64,000 bases of DNA from positions 11,895 to 75,894 of the forward strand of contig CAKTLJ010000009.1 in the NCBI GenBank assembly GCA_934572535.1, read 5' to 3'. This stretch comes from an uncultured Eubacteriales bacterium (GTDB taxonomy: Bacteria; Bacillota; Clostridia; Oscillospirales; Oscillospiraceae). A program made the translations under genes and the position numbers. Positions within the stretch are counted from its first letter, which is position 1. The number at the start of each line of letters is the position of its first letter. Positions 50,137 through 59,285 of the stretch are shown in pieces. A model generated the notes under the pieces. That model was not told the origin of the DNA. It did not search any database and worked only from the letters and a program-made list of their open reading frames with translations.

Positions 50137-51135
50137 ATGGAAAACAAAAACACTTGCGGCGCGGAACGAAAGGACTGCGCCTTCCGCACCACCATCGGCG
50201 GCCAGGCCCTCATCGAGGGCATCCTCATGCGAGGCCCCCAGAAGCAGGCCATCGTGGTGCGCAACCAGGAGGGAGGCCTGGAGGTCCGGGAGGAGGCGCT
50301 GAAGCTCATCAAGGACAAGCACCCCAGCCTGGGACTCCCGTTCATCCGAGGGGTCTTCACCTTCCTCGGCTCTCTGGTCAACGGCGTCAAGGCCCTCATG
50401 TGGTCGGCGGAGTTTTACCCCGAGGGCGAGGAGGAGGAACCCTCCCGCTTTGAGCGGTGGCTGGAGGCCAAGTTCGGCTCCGAGGCCCTGATGAAGTGGA
50501 TCATCGGCGTGGCGGTGGCGGCGGGCATTGGCTTTTCCATCCTGCTGTTCATCATCCTGCCCACCCTGGCCACCTCCGCCCTGCTGTACTTCTTCCCGGA
50601 CGCGCCCATGTGGCTGCGGAACCTGCTGGAGGGCGTGGTGAAGCTGGTCATCTTCTTCGTCTACCTGGTGCTGTGCTCCCGGCTCAAGGACATCCGAAGG
50701 ACCTTTCAGTACCACGGCGCGGAGCACAAGACGATCTTCTGCTACGAGCGGGGGCTGGACCTCACCGTGGAGAACGCCAGGGAAATGCCCCGGCACCATC
50801 CCCGCTGCGGCACGAGCTTCCTCTTTGTGGTCATCGTCATCGCCGTGCTGGCCTCCTGCGTGGTCTTTGCCCTGCCCGGCATCCGGGACGTGGCGACGAA
50901 CCCGCTGGTGCGTATTTTGCTGCATCTGCTGCTGCTGCCCGTCATCGTTTCGGTGACCTATGAGCTCAACCGCTTCATTGGCCGCCACGACAATCCGCTG
51001 ACCCGCTTCCTGTCGGCGCCCGGCCTGTGGATGCAGAACTTCACCACCTTCGAGCCGGACGACTCCATGCTGGAGGTGGCCATTGAGGCCCTGAACCGGG
51101 TCCTGCCCGCGCATAAGGGCGACGACACCTGGTAA
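50137..51135 (+). CDS. DUF1385 membrane protein
   Basis: The 332-residue protein has the DUF1385 pattern: TIGGQALIEGILMRGPQKQAI near the start, then four to five membrane helices, with YHGAEHKTIFCYE, HPRCGTSFLFVVIVIAV and YELNRFIGRHDNPLTRFLSAPGLWMQN. Its function is unknown; in Clostridia it commonly sits before prmC and prfA, and here prmC follows. AGGAGA precedes the ATG at 50137. Confidence 0.9.
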   Translation: MENKNTCGAERKDCAFRTTIGGQALIEGILMRGPQKQAIVVRNQEGGLEVREEALKLIKDKHPSLGLPFIRGVFTFLGSLVNGVKALMWSAEFYPEGEEEEPSRFERWLEAKFGSEALMKWIIGVAVAAGIGFSILLFIILPTLATSALLYFFPDAPMWLRNLLEGVVKLVIFFVYLVLCSRLKDIRRTFQYHGAEHKTIFCYERGLDLTVENAREMPRHHPRCGTSFLFVVIVIAVLASCVVFALPGIRDVATNPLVRILLHLLLLPVIVSVTYELNRFIGRHDNPLTRFLSAPGLWMQNFTTFEPDDSMLEVAIEALNRVLPAHKGDDTW

Positions 51136-51183
51136 GAAAGAACCAACGAGACACGAAACTTTATTGTGATTGGGGTGCGTACT

Positions 51184-52095
51184 GTGGCGATCACATACCA
51201 AGATATCTATTCCAATATCAGCAAACGTCTGGCGGCTGCGGGGATCGAGTCGGCCAGACTGGAGGCCAGAGAGCTCCTCTGCGCCGCCGCCGGGAAGACC
51301 CGGGAAAAACTGCTCCAGGACATGGGACTCTACACCACCGACGAGATCGCGGAGCGGGCGGAGGCCATGACGGTCCGGCGCGAGGCGGGGGAGCCCGTGG
51401 CCTACATCATCGGGGAATGGTCCTTCTGCGGCCTGGACTTCGGGGTGAATGCCAGCGTGCTCATTCCGCGCATCGACACGGAAATGCTGGCCAACATTGC
51501 CGCAGACCGGCTGAAAAAGGAGACCGGCCACCTGCGGGTGCTGGACCTGTGCGCCGGGTCGGGCTGCGTGGGCATCACCATCGCCCATCGGCTGAAAAAC
51601 GCCCGGGTGGTCCTGGTGGACCTGTCCGACGGGGCGCTGGACCTGTGCAAGAAGAACATCCGCCGGCACAACCTCACCAGCCGGGTGGTCCACCTGCGGG
51701 GGGATGCCTTGCAGGCTCCCAGCCACGCCCTGGGCCAGTTCGACATGCTGGTGAGCAACCCCCCCTACATCCCCACCGGGGACATCCCCGGGCTGGACAG
51801 CTCCGTGAAGGACTTTGAGCCGATCCTGGCTCTGGACGGCGGCAGCGACGGCCTGGACTTCTACCGGGCCATCACCGAGCGCTGGATGTCCGTGCTGAAG
51901 CCCGGCGGCCACCTTCTCTACGAGGTGGGCATCGGCCAGTCGGAGCGGGTGGCCATGATGCTGGTGAAGGCCGGGTTTGAAAACATCCGCATCACCCGCG
52001 ACACCGGCGGCATCGACCGGGTGGTGGAGGGCCAACGGCCCAAGGAACGAGAGATCCCCGAATTGCTCCATGAGACGAATCAGGAGGAAGGATAA
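51184..52095 (+). CDS. prmC: Release-factor glutamine methyltransferase
   Basis: The 303-residue enzyme has the N-terminal release-factor-binding helices, [16 protein letters not shown] (SAM site) and the catalytic [11 protein letters not shown]. PrmC methylates the GGQ glutamine of RF1 and RF2. The usual neighbour prfA is absent. I chose GTG 51184 with GGGGTG upstream; a GTG at 51166 is in frame but adds six residues and lacks a site. The stop overlaps recA by one base. Confidence 0.93.
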   Translation: MAITYQDIYSNISKRLAAAGIESARLEARELLCAAAGKTREKLLQDMGLYTTDEIAERAEAMTVRREAGEPVAYIIGEWSFCGLDFGVNASVLIPRIDTEMLANIAADRLKKETGHLRVLDLCAGSGCVGITIAHRLKNARVVLVDLSDGALDLCKKNIRRHNLTSRVVHLRGDALQAPSHALGQFDMLVSNPPYIPTGDIPGLDSSVKDFEPILALDGGSDGLDFYRAITERWMSVLKPGGHLLYEVGIGQSERVAMMLVKAGFENIRITRDTGGIDRVVEGQRPKEREIPELLHETNQEEG

Positions 52096-53267
52096 TGGCA
52101 GAAAAGAAGAAAATGGTCGAGTCCGCGGCTCCGGCCGCCGACAAGAAACGCGCGCTGGAGACCGCCATGGCCCAGATCGAGAAGGCCTACGGAAAGGGCT
52201 CCATCATGCGCCTGGGGGACAACAGCCGGGTCCTGGTGGAGGCCATCCCCACCGGCTCCCTGGCGCTGGACCTGGCCCTGGGCATCGGCGGCGTCCCCCG
52301 GGGGCGCATCATCGAGATCTACGGCCCGGAATCCTCCGGCAAGACCACCCTGGCCCTGCACATCGCGGCGGAAGCCCAGAAGCGCGGGGGCGAGGTGGCC
52401 TTCATCGACGCGGAACACGCCCTGGACCCCACCTACGCCCGGGCCTTGGGCGTAGACATTGAGAACATGCTCATCGCCCAGCCGGACACCGGCGAGCAGG
52501 GCCTGGAGATCTGCGAGGCCCTGGTGCGCTCCGGCGCGCTGGACGTGATCGTGGTGGACTCCGTGGCGGCCCTGGTCCCCCGGGCCGAGATCGAGGGCGA
52601 CATGGGCGACGCCCACGTGGGCCTGCTGGCCCGCCTCATGAGCCAGGCCCTGCGGAAGCTGGCCGGTTCCATCTCCAAGACCAACTGCGTGGTCATCTTC
52701 ATCAACCAGCTCCGGGAAAAGGTGGGGGTCATGTACGGCAACCCCGAGGTCACCACCGGCGGCCGGGCCTTGAAGTTCTACTCCTCCGTCCGCATCGACG
52801 TGCGCCGGGTGGAGGCCATCAAGGCCGGGGGCGAGGTCATCGGCAACCGCACCCGGGCCAAGGTGGTCAAAAATAAGGTCGCGCCCCCCTTCCGGGAGGC
52901 CGAGTTCGACATCATGTACGGCGAGGGCATCTCCAAGTACGGCGAGATGGTTGACCTGGCCGTGAAGCTGGACATCCTCCAGAAGAGCGGCTCCTGGTTC
53001 TCCATGGGCGAGGAGCGCATCGGCCAGGGCCGGGACGCGGCCAAGCAGTTCTTAAAGGACAACCCCGAGGTCTGCGACCGCGTGGAGGAGGAGATCCGCC
53101 AGAACGCCTTCAAGCTTCTGAGCAGCCAGGCCCAGGCCGCCGCCCGCGCCGCGGGCCGGGCGCCCCAGGAGCCTGCCGTTCTCCACGCCGCCCCGCCCAA
53201 GGCTGCGCCCGCCGTCCCCAGGGGGATCGACGTGAGCGCCGAGGACTTCGACGACGATGCGGATTGA
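52095..53267 (+). CDS. recA: Recombinase RecA
   Basis: The 390-residue protein has Walker [13 protein letters not shown], Walker [11 protein letters not shown], the [11 protein letters not shown] and [15 protein letters not shown] loops, and an acidic/proline-rich C-terminal tail (ending [12 protein letters not shown]). It forms filaments on single-stranded DNA for repair. Its start forms TAATG with the prmC stop. The last 11 bases overlap recX. No separate LexA box or promoter is seen directly upstream; transcription may start before the DUF1385 gene. Confidence 0.97.
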   Translation: MAEKKKMVESAAPAADKKRALETAMAQIEKAYGKGSIMRLGDNSRVLVEAIPTGSLALDLALGIGGVPRGRIIEIYGPESSGKTTLALHIAAEAQKRGGEVAFIDAEHALDPTYARALGVDIENMLIAQPDTGEQGLEICEALVRSGALDVIVVDSVAALVPRAEIEGDMGDAHVGLLARLMSQALRKLAGSISKTNCVVIFINQLREKVGVMYGNPEVTTGGRALKFYSSVRIDVRRVEAIKAGGEVIGNRTRAKVVKNKVAPPFREAEFDIMYGEGISKYGEMVDLAVKLDILQKSGSWFSMGEERIGQGRDAAKQFLKDNPEVCDRVEEEIRQNAFKLLSSQAQAAARAAGRAPQEPAVLHAAPPKAAPAVPRGIDVSAEDFDDDAD

Positions 53268-53877
53268 GTCCCTTCTGCCCCCGGCCCAGCCGGGGCGGGC
53301 CTGGACCCTCCATTTGGAGGGGAAGCAGACCCTCCGGGTGGGCGAGGGCGTGGTGGCCGCCTTCGCCCTCTACCAGGGCATGGACCTGGACGAGGAGACC
53401 CTGGCCGCGCTGAAGCAGGCGGCCCAGGCGGCGCGCCTGAAGGAAACGGCGGCCACCCTTCTCACCGGGCGGCTCCTGTCCGCCGGGACGCTTCGGGAAA
53501 AGCTCCTGGCCAAGGGCGGCGCGCCCGAGCAGGTGGAGGCGGTCGTGGCCTGGGCGCAGGACATTGGCCTGCTGAACGACGAGGAATACGCCAAGGCGCT
53601 GGCCCGACACTACCAGGCCAGGGGCTACGGCGTGTATAAGATCAAGGACGAGCTCTACCGCCGCCGGGTCCCCCGGGAATACTGGGAGGAGGCCCTGGCG
53701 GCGCTGGAGGAGCCGGACGCGCTCATTGACCGCTTTCTGGAACGAAAGCTCAAGGACCCCGAGGACCGGAAACAGGTGAAGAAGGCCGCCGACGCCCTGG
53801 TGCGCCGGGGCTTCACCTGGAGCCAGGCGTCTTCGGGGATCGAGCGTTTTCGCCGGAATTGGGCGGAGAGCCATTGA
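53257..53877 (+). CDS. recX: Regulatory protein RecX
   Basis: The 206-residue helical protein has RecX repeats: [55 protein letters not shown] and a third at the C-terminus ([16 protein letters not shown]). RecX limits RecA filament growth. The gene starts inside the recA tail, which implies translational coupling and fixed stoichiometry. Confidence 0.93.
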   Translation: MRIESLLPPAQPGRAWTLHLEGKQTLRVGEGVVAAFALYQGMDLDEETLAALKQAAQAARLKETAATLLTGRLLSAGTLREKLLAKGGAPEQVEAVVAWAQDIGLLNDEEYAKALARHYQARGYGVYKIKDELYRRRVPREYWEEALAALEEPDALIDRFLERKLKDPEDRKQVKKAADALVRRGFTWSQASSGIERFRRNWAESH

Positions 53878-53910
53878 CAGGCAAGACAGGTTACAGATAG
53901 GAGGACCAGA

Positions 53911-55245
53911 GTGAAAGTTGGATTTATTTCCCTTGGCTGCGCCAAGAACCAGGTCAACTGCGAGCAGATGATCTGGCAGACCTACGAGGCCGGTCACGAG
54001 GTTGCCCTGGGGGCCGAGGGCTGCGACGCCGTGGTGGTGAACACCTGCGGCTTCCTCCAGGAGGCCCGGGACGAGGCCCTGGGCGAGATCGAAGCGCTGG
54101 CCGAGCGGAAGCGGGCCGGGCAGCTCCAGAAGATCATCGTCGCCGGCTGTATGGCCCAGTGGAAGAAGGACGAGCTGGAGACTCTCTGTCCCGACGCGGA
54201 CGCCTTCATCGGCGTGGGCGGCTACGAGAACATCGGCCAGGTGCTGGAGCAGCTGGAAACGGGCGGGAAGGCGACCCTCTTCGGCGACATCGACGCGCCC
54301 GTGCCCGAGGTGGACCGGGTGGTCTGCACCTCGGACTACTGGGCCTGGCTGCGCATCGCCGAGGGCTGCGACAACCGCTGCGCCTACTGCGTGATCCCCT
54401 TCATCCGGGGCAAGTTCCGCAGCCGCCCCGAGGAGAAGATCCTGGAGGAGGCGCGGGATCTGGCAGAGGCCGGGATGAAGGAGCTGATCGTGGTGGCCCA
54501 GGACATCACCCGCTACGGCCTGGACCTCTACGGCAGGCGGACGCTGGCCGACCTGCTGCCCAAGCTGTGCGCCATCGAGGGCATTGAATGGGTCCGCCTC
54601 CACTACCTCTATCCCGACGAGATCACCGACGAGCTGATCGAGGTCATCGCCCGGGAGCCGAAGATCGTGAAATACATCGACCTGCCCATCCAGCACATCA
54701 GCACCAGGGTGCTCCAGGCCATGCACCGCCGGGGCACGGGGGAGGAGATCCGCGCCCTCTTCCACAAGCTCCGCGCGCGCATCCCCGGCCTGGTCCTGCG
54801 GACGAGCCTCATCGCCGGGTTCCCCGGGGAGACCGAGGAGGACTTTGAGGCGCTGTGCGAGTTCCTGCTGGAGGAAAAGATCGAGCGGGCCGGGGTCTTC
54901 CCCTACTCCCCCGAGCCGGGCAGCGCCGCCGCCGCCTACCCCGACCAGGTGGACGAGGACGTGAAGCGCCGCCGGGTGGAGCTGATCACCGACATCCAGA
55001 TGCGCGTCGTGGACGACTTCTGCGCGAGGCAGGTGGGCAAGACCCTCACCGTCCTCTGCGAGGGCTACGACGACGAGACCGAGCTCTTCTTCGGCCGCAG
55101 TGAATACGACTCCCCCGGCATCGACGGCGTGGTCCACTTCGAGGGGGAAGAGGGCGGCGTCCGCCCCGGCGGCTTCTACCGGGTGAAGATCACCGGCACC
55201 TACGACGGCGAGCTCATCGGCGTCATCGACAACGAGGAGGAATGA
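53911..55245 (+). CDS. rimO: Ribosomal protein S12 methylthiotransferase
   Basis: The 444-residue radical-SAM enzyme has the N-terminal UPF0004 domain (GCAKNQVNCEQM, VVNTCGFLQEARDE, VAGCMAQ), the radical-SAM cluster CDNRCAYCVIP, and a C-terminal TRAM domain. The ISLGCAKNQV start marks RimO rather than MiaB. It methylthiolates an aspartate of S12. The start is GTG 53911 with AGGAGG upstream. Confidence 0.95.
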   Translation: MKVGFISLGCAKNQVNCEQMIWQTYEAGHEVALGAEGCDAVVVNTCGFLQEARDEALGEIEALAERKRAGQLQKIIVAGCMAQWKKDELETLCPDADAFIGVGGYENIGQVLEQLETGGKATLFGDIDAPVPEVDRVVCTSDYWAWLRIAEGCDNRCAYCVIPFIRGKFRSRPEEKILEEARDLAEAGMKELIVVAQDITRYGLDLYGRRTLADLLPKLCAIEGIEWVRLHYLYPDEITDELIEVIAREPKIVKYIDLPIQHISTRVLQAMHRRGTGEEIRALFHKLRARIPGLVLRTSLIAGFPGETEEDFEALCEFLLEEKIERAGVFPYSPEPGSAAAAYPDQVDEDVKRRRVELITDIQMRVVDDFCARQVGKTLTVLCEGYDDETELFFGRSEYDSPGIDGVVHFEGEEGGVRPGGFYRVKITGTYDGELIGVIDNEEE

Positions 55246-55248
55246 CCC

Positions 55249-55767
55249 ATGAATACCGCGAATAAACTGACCCTGATCCGGGTGGTGCTGATCCCGGTCT
55301 TTATCGTGCTGCTCTACCTGCACCTGACCTTAGCCGCCCTGGCCGTCTTCATCCTGGCCAGCGTGACCGACTTCATCGACGGCTATGTGGCCCGGCACTA
55401 TGACCAGATCACGGATTTTGGCAAGTTCATGGACCCGCTGGCGGATAAGCTCCTGGTCATGTCCGCCATGGCCTGGTTCGTGGAGGCCGGGTGGATGCCC
55501 GGCTGGGCCTTCTTCATCGTCCTGGCCCGGGAGTTCGCCGTCACCGGCCTGCGGCTGGTGGCCGTGGAGCAGGGGCTGGTGATCGCCGCCGGAAAGTCCG
55601 GCAAGGTGAAGACCGCCTCCACCATGGTGTGCATCATCCTGATGCTGGCCGTGCCCAACGCCACCCTGAACCTGGTGTGCGTGGCGGTCATCCTGGTGAC
55701 CACGGTGTACTCCGGCGTGGAGTATTTCATTCAGAACAGACAGGTCATCCTCAACGGGGATATGTAA
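55249..55767 (+). CDS. pgsA: CDP-diacylglycerol-glycerol-3-phosphate 3-phosphatidyltransferase
   Basis: The 172-residue membrane enzyme has the CDP-alcohol phosphotransferase motif spread over TDFIDGYVARHYDQITDFGK and FMDPLADK, with all four aspartates and the glycine-arginine pair present. It makes phosphatidylglycerol phosphate. It lies 3 bp after rimO, the arrangement rimO-pgsA often being kept beside recA. A GC-rich hairpin follows the stop (about 55796-55816) without a clear T tract. Confidence 0.93.
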   Translation: MNTANKLTLIRVVLIPVFIVLLYLHLTLAALAVFILASVTDFIDGYVARHYDQITDFGKFMDPLADKLLVMSAMAWFVEAGWMPGWAFFIVLAREFAVTGLRLVAVEQGLVIAAGKSGKVKTASTMVCIILMLAVPNATLNLVCVAVILVTTVYSGVEYFIQNRQVILNGDM

Positions 55768-55843
55768 GGGACCCGGCGAGAGGGAACTGCTGCGGGGCGG
55801 GGGCGATGCTCCCGCCGCCTTCTGTCGTGTTAGAGGAGACAGG

Positions 55844-56362
55844 ATGCTTATCTACCTACAGATGCTCGACGATCCCCAGGATCGGTCGAAGTTTGAACAA
55901 GTGTATCAGCGATACAAGGGCCTCATGCACTACACCGCCAACAAGATCCTCAGGAATGAGCAGGACGCGGAGGATGCCGTTCACGAGGCCTTTGTCGCGC
56001 TCATGGAAAATTTAGAAAAAATTTCTGAGATCTCGTGTCACAAAACCAAGTCCTATATCGTTACAATTGTTGAGAACAAGGCCATCGACCTCTACCGCAA
56101 GAAGCGGCGCCACCCCACCGAGGCATTTCTGGAAGAGATGCAGGGGGTGAGCGCGGCCTGCGAGGTTGACGACGGCCTGACCCAGTGTATCCTGAAGCTG
56201 CCCGCCCGGTACCGGGAGGTGATCCTGCTGCGCTATGAGCAGGGCGTCCCCGACGGCGAGATCGCCAGGCTCCTGGGCCTCTCGCAGCCTGCCGTGCGCA
56301 AGCTGGCCCAGCGGGCCAGGGACAGGCTGGAAACGATTTGCAGGGAGGAGGGTGTGTTATGA
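55844..56362 (+). CDS. ECF-like sigma-70 family RNA polymerase sigma factor
   Basis: The 172-residue protein has region 2 (YKGLMHYTANKILRNEQDAEDAVHEAF) and region 4 (LKLPARYREVILLRYEQGVPDGEIARLLGLSQPAVRKLAQRAR) joined by a short linker. It has no region 1 or 3, the form of extracytoplasmic-function factors. The next gene, an anti-sigma-like membrane protein, overlaps by ATGA. Two candidate promoters with its signature lie within 1.7 kb downstream. GAGGAGA precedes the ATG. Confidence 0.9.
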   Translation: MLIYLQMLDDPQDRSKFEQVYQRYKGLMHYTANKILRNEQDAEDAVHEAFVALMENLEKISEISCHKTKSYIVTIVENKAIDLYRKKRRHPTEAFLEEMQGVSAACEVDDGLTQCILKLPARYREVILLRYEQGVPDGEIARLLGLSQPAVRKLAQRARDRLETICREEGVL

Positions 56363-57063
56363 TCTCAGAGGAACGGCTGCGCGAGGCCGCCCAGCGGGCG
56401 GGCAAGGCGCTGGCGGACAGTCTGCCGGAGCCGGAGGACTGTCACCACGAATTTTCTCCTGAATTAGAGCGCAAGATGCAGCGGCTCATCCGAAAGCACA
56501 GGCGCCTGGGCTTCTACAGGGGCCTGAAGCGGGTGGCCTGCGTTCTCCTGCTCTTCCTGCTCTGCGGTGGAACCTTCCTCACGGTCAACGCCGAAGCGCG
56601 CGAGATCGTGTTCGGGTGGGTGAGTGAATCCGTTGAAAACACCCGGCACTACTTCTTTCGGGAAGAAAATACAGGCGAAGCCAACTGGGAGCCGCCCTCC
56701 AAGATTTACTATGAACTGCCGAAGGTGCCAGAGGAATACTGGTTAGATCATACTAGTGATGAAGAGACATACCACAATAAAGTGTATGTGAACGAAAAAG
56801 GGCAATATCTGACTTTTGGTTACAACACCAAGGAAACGCCCACGTCCAACTCGGACGTTGTGTTCGGGGTGGATGGACTTGAGAAAACCACGGTTCTTGT
56901 TCACGGACTACCTGCGGATTATTATTTTGACGACACAGGGGAGGAGAGTAATTTGATTGTCTGGAGAGATGAAGAGAATGAAGTCCTCCTTTATGTCATT
57001 GCGTATCTGGACAAAGACGAGATGATCGCACTGGCAGAAAGTGTGATTCGAGAAGAAAAATAA
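56359..57063 (+). CDS. DUF4367-type anti-sigma-like membrane protein
   Basis: The 234-residue protein has an N-terminal cytoplasmic helical part (about 1-55, sigma-binding in such proteins), one membrane helix (VACVLLLFLLCGGTFLTV) and an outside domain with YYELPKVPEEYWLD and KTTVLVHGLPADYYFDDTGEESNLIVWRDEENEVLLYVIAYLDKDE, split over two blocks, resembling DUF4367. It is co-translated with the sigma factor (ATGA). The outside domain is coded in noticeably more AT-rich DNA than the rest of the gene. Confidence 0.82.
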   Translation: MISEERLREAAQRAGKALADSLPEPEDCHHEFSPELERKMQRLIRKHRRLGFYRGLKRVACVLLLFLLCGGTFLTVNAEAREIVFGWVSESVENTRHYFFREENTGEANWEPPSKIYYELPKVPEEYWLDHTSDEETYHNKVYVNEKGQYLTFGYNTKETPTSNSDVVFGVDGLEKTTVLVHGLPADYYFDDTGEESNLIVWRDEENEVLLYVIAYLDKDEMIALAESVIREEK

Positions 57064-57091
57064 AATTTTTTGAAAAATTTTCATTTTTCAT

Positions 57092-57119
57092 GTCACAAAA
57101 CGCCCCTCTCGTTCGTTAT
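57092..57119 (+). promoter_or_regulatory. ECF-type promoter 1
   Basis: GTCACA (57092-57097), 16 bp, CGTTAT (57114-57119) lies after an AT-rich UP-like stretch. It shares about 65 aligned positions with the element at 57797, including an identical CTCGTTCGTTATTATTA tail. I assign it to the adjacent sigma factor (inference). Confidence 0.6.
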
Positions 57120-57148
57120 TATTAGTAGAAGCGAACGAGAGGAGGTGT
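57105..57148 (+). terminator. Terminator of the sigma/anti-sigma operon overlapping ECF promoter 1
   Basis: An 11-bp perfect stem (CCTCTCGTTCG/CGAACGAGAGG, 57105-57115 and 57132-57142) is followed by AGGTGTTTTTT. The first arm lies inside the promoter's spacer and -10 region. Confidence 0.6.
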
Positions 57149-57153
57149 TTTTT

Positions 57154-57225
57154 ATGTGGGGGATTCCGCCCGGCTCCGGATCCGTGACAACGCCGCGCAA
57201 TAAGCGCATCGTCCGGACACAATAG
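57154..57225 (+). CDS. Small ORF with strong ribosome site (23 aa), uncertain
   Basis: GAGGAGGTG lies 6 bases before an ATG that opens a 23-codon frame with MWGIPPGSGSVTTPRNKRIV. It is downstream of ECF promoter 1, so it would be the first open frame of that transcript. Composition is rich in glycine, proline and arginine. It could be a leader peptide; nothing else supports it. Confidence 0.35.
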   Translation: MWGIPPGSGSVTTPRNKRIVRTQ

Positions 57226-57249
57226 AATGAATGAAATGGAGTTGATACT

Positions 57250-57765
57250 ATGTACTCTCGCAACGCATCAAATCGGATCAGAACGATAGACTGGGCGTTT
57301 CCCGCCCTCCTTCTTGTGGCCTGCGTCCTGTTTGCGACCGTCTGGGGCACGGGTTCCTCTTGGGCCTGGGCGACGCAGACGCGGCCGTTTGACCTGCTGC
57401 CCTGGGCTGCGCTTGGGGCCTTGGTCCTGGAGGCGGCGGTGATCCTTCCTGCGGCCCAGCCGGAGAGAAAGGGACGGGCGTTTGCGATCCTGTGTATCGG
57501 CAACCTGCTCGCCTTCCTGCTGCCCTATGCCCTTCGCTTCCTGGCCCAGGTCTATGCGATCTCCTCTCCCTGGGAGCACTATATCGTGGGCGCCCTCTTC
57601 CTTGTTGTCACCTTTGTCGTGGAGTTCCCGCTGGTGTACCAGCTCTTGAAGAAGGACGCCAAGCGCAAGGAATGGCTGCTGCCTTCCCTTCTCCTGGCAA
57701 ACGTCGTGAGCACGGGGGCCGTGGTCCTGCTGGAGCGGATCGTCTGCCGTGGATTTTGGGTATAA
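57250..57765 (+). CDS. Four-helix membrane protein of unknown function
   Basis: The 171-residue protein has about four membrane helices (FPALLLVACVLFATVWG, ALGALVLEAAVILPAA, ILCIGNLLAFLLPYALRF, YIVGALFLVVTFVVEFPLV) with a fifth hydrophobic stretch near the end. I do not recognise a family. It lies 131 bp after a candidate ECF promoter, so it may belong to the sigma factor's regulon. TGGAG precedes the ATG. Confidence 0.7.
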   Translation: MYSRNASNRIRTIDWAFPALLLVACVLFATVWGTGSSWAWATQTRPFDLLPWAALGALVLEAAVILPAAQPERKGRAFAILCIGNLLAFLLPYALRFLAQVYAISSPWEHYIVGALFLVVTFVVEFPLVYQLLKKDAKRKEWLLPSLLLANVVSTGAVVLLERIVCRGFWV

Positions 57766-57796
57766 TGAAAATTTTTGAAAAAAGTTCAAATGAAGC

Positions 57797-57824
57797 GTCC
57801 AAAATCGCCCCACTCGTTCGTTAT
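57797..57824 (+). promoter_or_regulatory. ECF-type promoter 2
   Basis: GTCCAA (57797-57802), 16 bp, CGTTAT (57819-57824) is nearly identical in flanks to the site at 57092, with the same CTCGTTCGTTATTATTA tail and AT-rich upstream stretch. It lies 43 bp before the SLH gene. Confidence 0.65.
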
Positions 57825-57867
57825 TATTAAAGGAAAACACAAAGCGTTACTATGAGGAGGATTTTAT

Positions 57868-59091
57868 ATGAAACACGGAAAGCGGATATTGAGCCTGGTC
57901 CTCTGTCTGGCCATGGCAATGAGTGTGATGGTCGTCGGCGCGGGCGCTGCCTTTTCTGACCAAGCGTCCATTCGGAACACCAAGGCCGTGGAGGCCTGCG
58001 TTTCCTTGAAAATCATCAGCGGATACCCCGACGGGACCTATCGGCCCGACGGCACCATCACCCGGGCGGAAATGGCCAAGTTGATCTGCATGACCCTGAG
58101 CGGCGGCAAGGCCCCCGCCGTTTCCGCCCCGGCAAAGGCCACCTTCGTCGATGTGCGGAACACCGGGGCCGCCTGGGCGGAGCCTTTCATTGAGGCCTGC
58201 CGCGTCCAGGGCATCGTCTCCGGCGTCAGCGCCGACCGGTTTGACCCCAGCGGCGCGGTCACGGCCACCCAGGCCGCGAAGATGCTCCTGGGCGCGCTGG
58301 GCTACGCCGCCGACAAGGAGGGCTTCACCGGCTCCACCTGGGCGCGCTATGTGAACGAGGCCGCCAAGAAGGCCGGTCTCTTCGAGGGCCTGGACCTGGA
58401 CCCCGCCCAGCCCCTGAGCCGTGACAACGCCGCGCAGATGATCTGGAACGCGCTGAACGCCACCATGGTGGAGTACGTCACCGAGACCGTCACCATCGAC
58501 GGCCAGACCGTCACCAAGGTCTCCCGCAAGGAAAAGCTCGTTGGCGACACCCAGACCAAGCTCACCCTGCTCTCTGCCTGTGGAGCGGAGCAGTCCCAGA
58601 ACCAGACGGTTGAGCGGAAAGCTACCACCGCTGTTTTGTTGGAGGACGCCACGCTCTCCCGGTGCTACAGCCAGCTGGTGGACGAAAATGGCCAGATTTC
58701 CTGGGTATCTTTATCTAAGGACCAGCCCTTGCACCGGGGCGACCTGGTCCTGCTGCTGGAAAAAACAGGAGATACTGCCCGGGTCCTCGTTCCTGCCGGG
58801 GATACACCCGCTGGTACCTACGGAATTCTGCCGGCGGCTGTGCTCTCCCAGGAGAAGAACGCCCTGAAACAGGCCAGCGTGGCGGATGCCAGCGGCGTGA
58901 TGGCCTACCAAAGCATTGGTGGTCCAAAGGCCGAGGAGCTTCTCGGCTTGGTCAACATTTTGGCTCGAAAGGATGGCTGGTGTCAGGTGCGGGCATTGAG
59001 TGGCGGTGATTCCCGCACGTTCTGGGTCCCCGAAGGCGCCCTGTCCTATGACTTGGATCAGACCGTATTGGACTGCCGGGATCTGCCGTAA
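57868..59091 (+). CDS. Chimeric SLH-domain secreted protein
   Basis: The 407-residue protein has a signal peptide (residues 1-28), three SLH repeats (about 30-75, 95-145 and 155-195; TITRAEMAKLICMTLSGG, AVTATQAAKMLLGALGY, PLSRDNAAQMIWNALNA), then GDTQTKLTLLSACGAEQSQ. From that point it is nearly identical to the lipoprotein encoded at 59286-59855, including a fossil of its lipobox (LSACG). The copied part has two SH3-like stretches (LVLLLEKTGDTARVLVPAG and LLGLVNILARKDGWCQVR). The original C-terminal half has been lost. AGGAGG lies upstream. Confidence 0.9.
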   Translation: MKHGKRILSLVLCLAMAMSVMVVGAGAAFSDQASIRNTKAVEACVSLKIISGYPDGTYRPDGTITRAEMAKLICMTLSGGKAPAVSAPAKATFVDVRNTGAAWAEPFIEACRVQGIVSGVSADRFDPSGAVTATQAAKMLLGALGYAADKEGFTGSTWARYVNEAAKKAGLFEGLDLDPAQPLSRDNAAQMIWNALNATMVEYVTETVTIDGQTVTKVSRKEKLVGDTQTKLTLLSACGAEQSQNQTVERKATTAVLLEDATLSRCYSQLVDENGQISWVSLSKDQPLHRGDLVLLLEKTGDTARVLVPAGDTPAGTYGILPAAVLSQEKNALKQASVADASGVMAYQSIGGPKAEELLGLVNILARKDGWCQVRALSGGDSRTFWVPEGALSYDLDQTVLDCRDLP

Positions 59092-59119
59092 GCTCGTTTT
59101 CGGCGTCTTCTTTTCCGCT
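58567..59119 (+). repeat. 553-bp direct repeat, copy 1 (in the SLH gene)
   Basis: Aligns with 59331-59883 at a constant offset of 764 bp, with about six or seven differences, all within the first 175 bp, and identity from about 58727 to the end. It ends 28 bp past the shared stop codon, so the copy includes non-coding sequence. Confidence 0.95.
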
Positions 59120-59285
59120 GCATCTCCATGCGAAAGGGGCACGGATGCGATTTCACTCACAATGAAGCTGTGGCAGGGAAAAACATGCCTGAAAACCTGG
59201 AAAGACAGTGGGACTCAGCATGTGCGCCTGAGCAAGTCTGCAACAGCGGAAAACAGTATTACTGATTAAAACGGAGGGATATCCT

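Noticed and set aside
59120-59285. 35-codon frame (starting near 59162) between the SLH chimera and the lipoprotein gene.
   Set aside because: No ribosome site, no membrane or motif pattern, and it lies in DNA that separates the two duplicate copies; I see nothing coding there beyond the lipoprotein's ribosome site.
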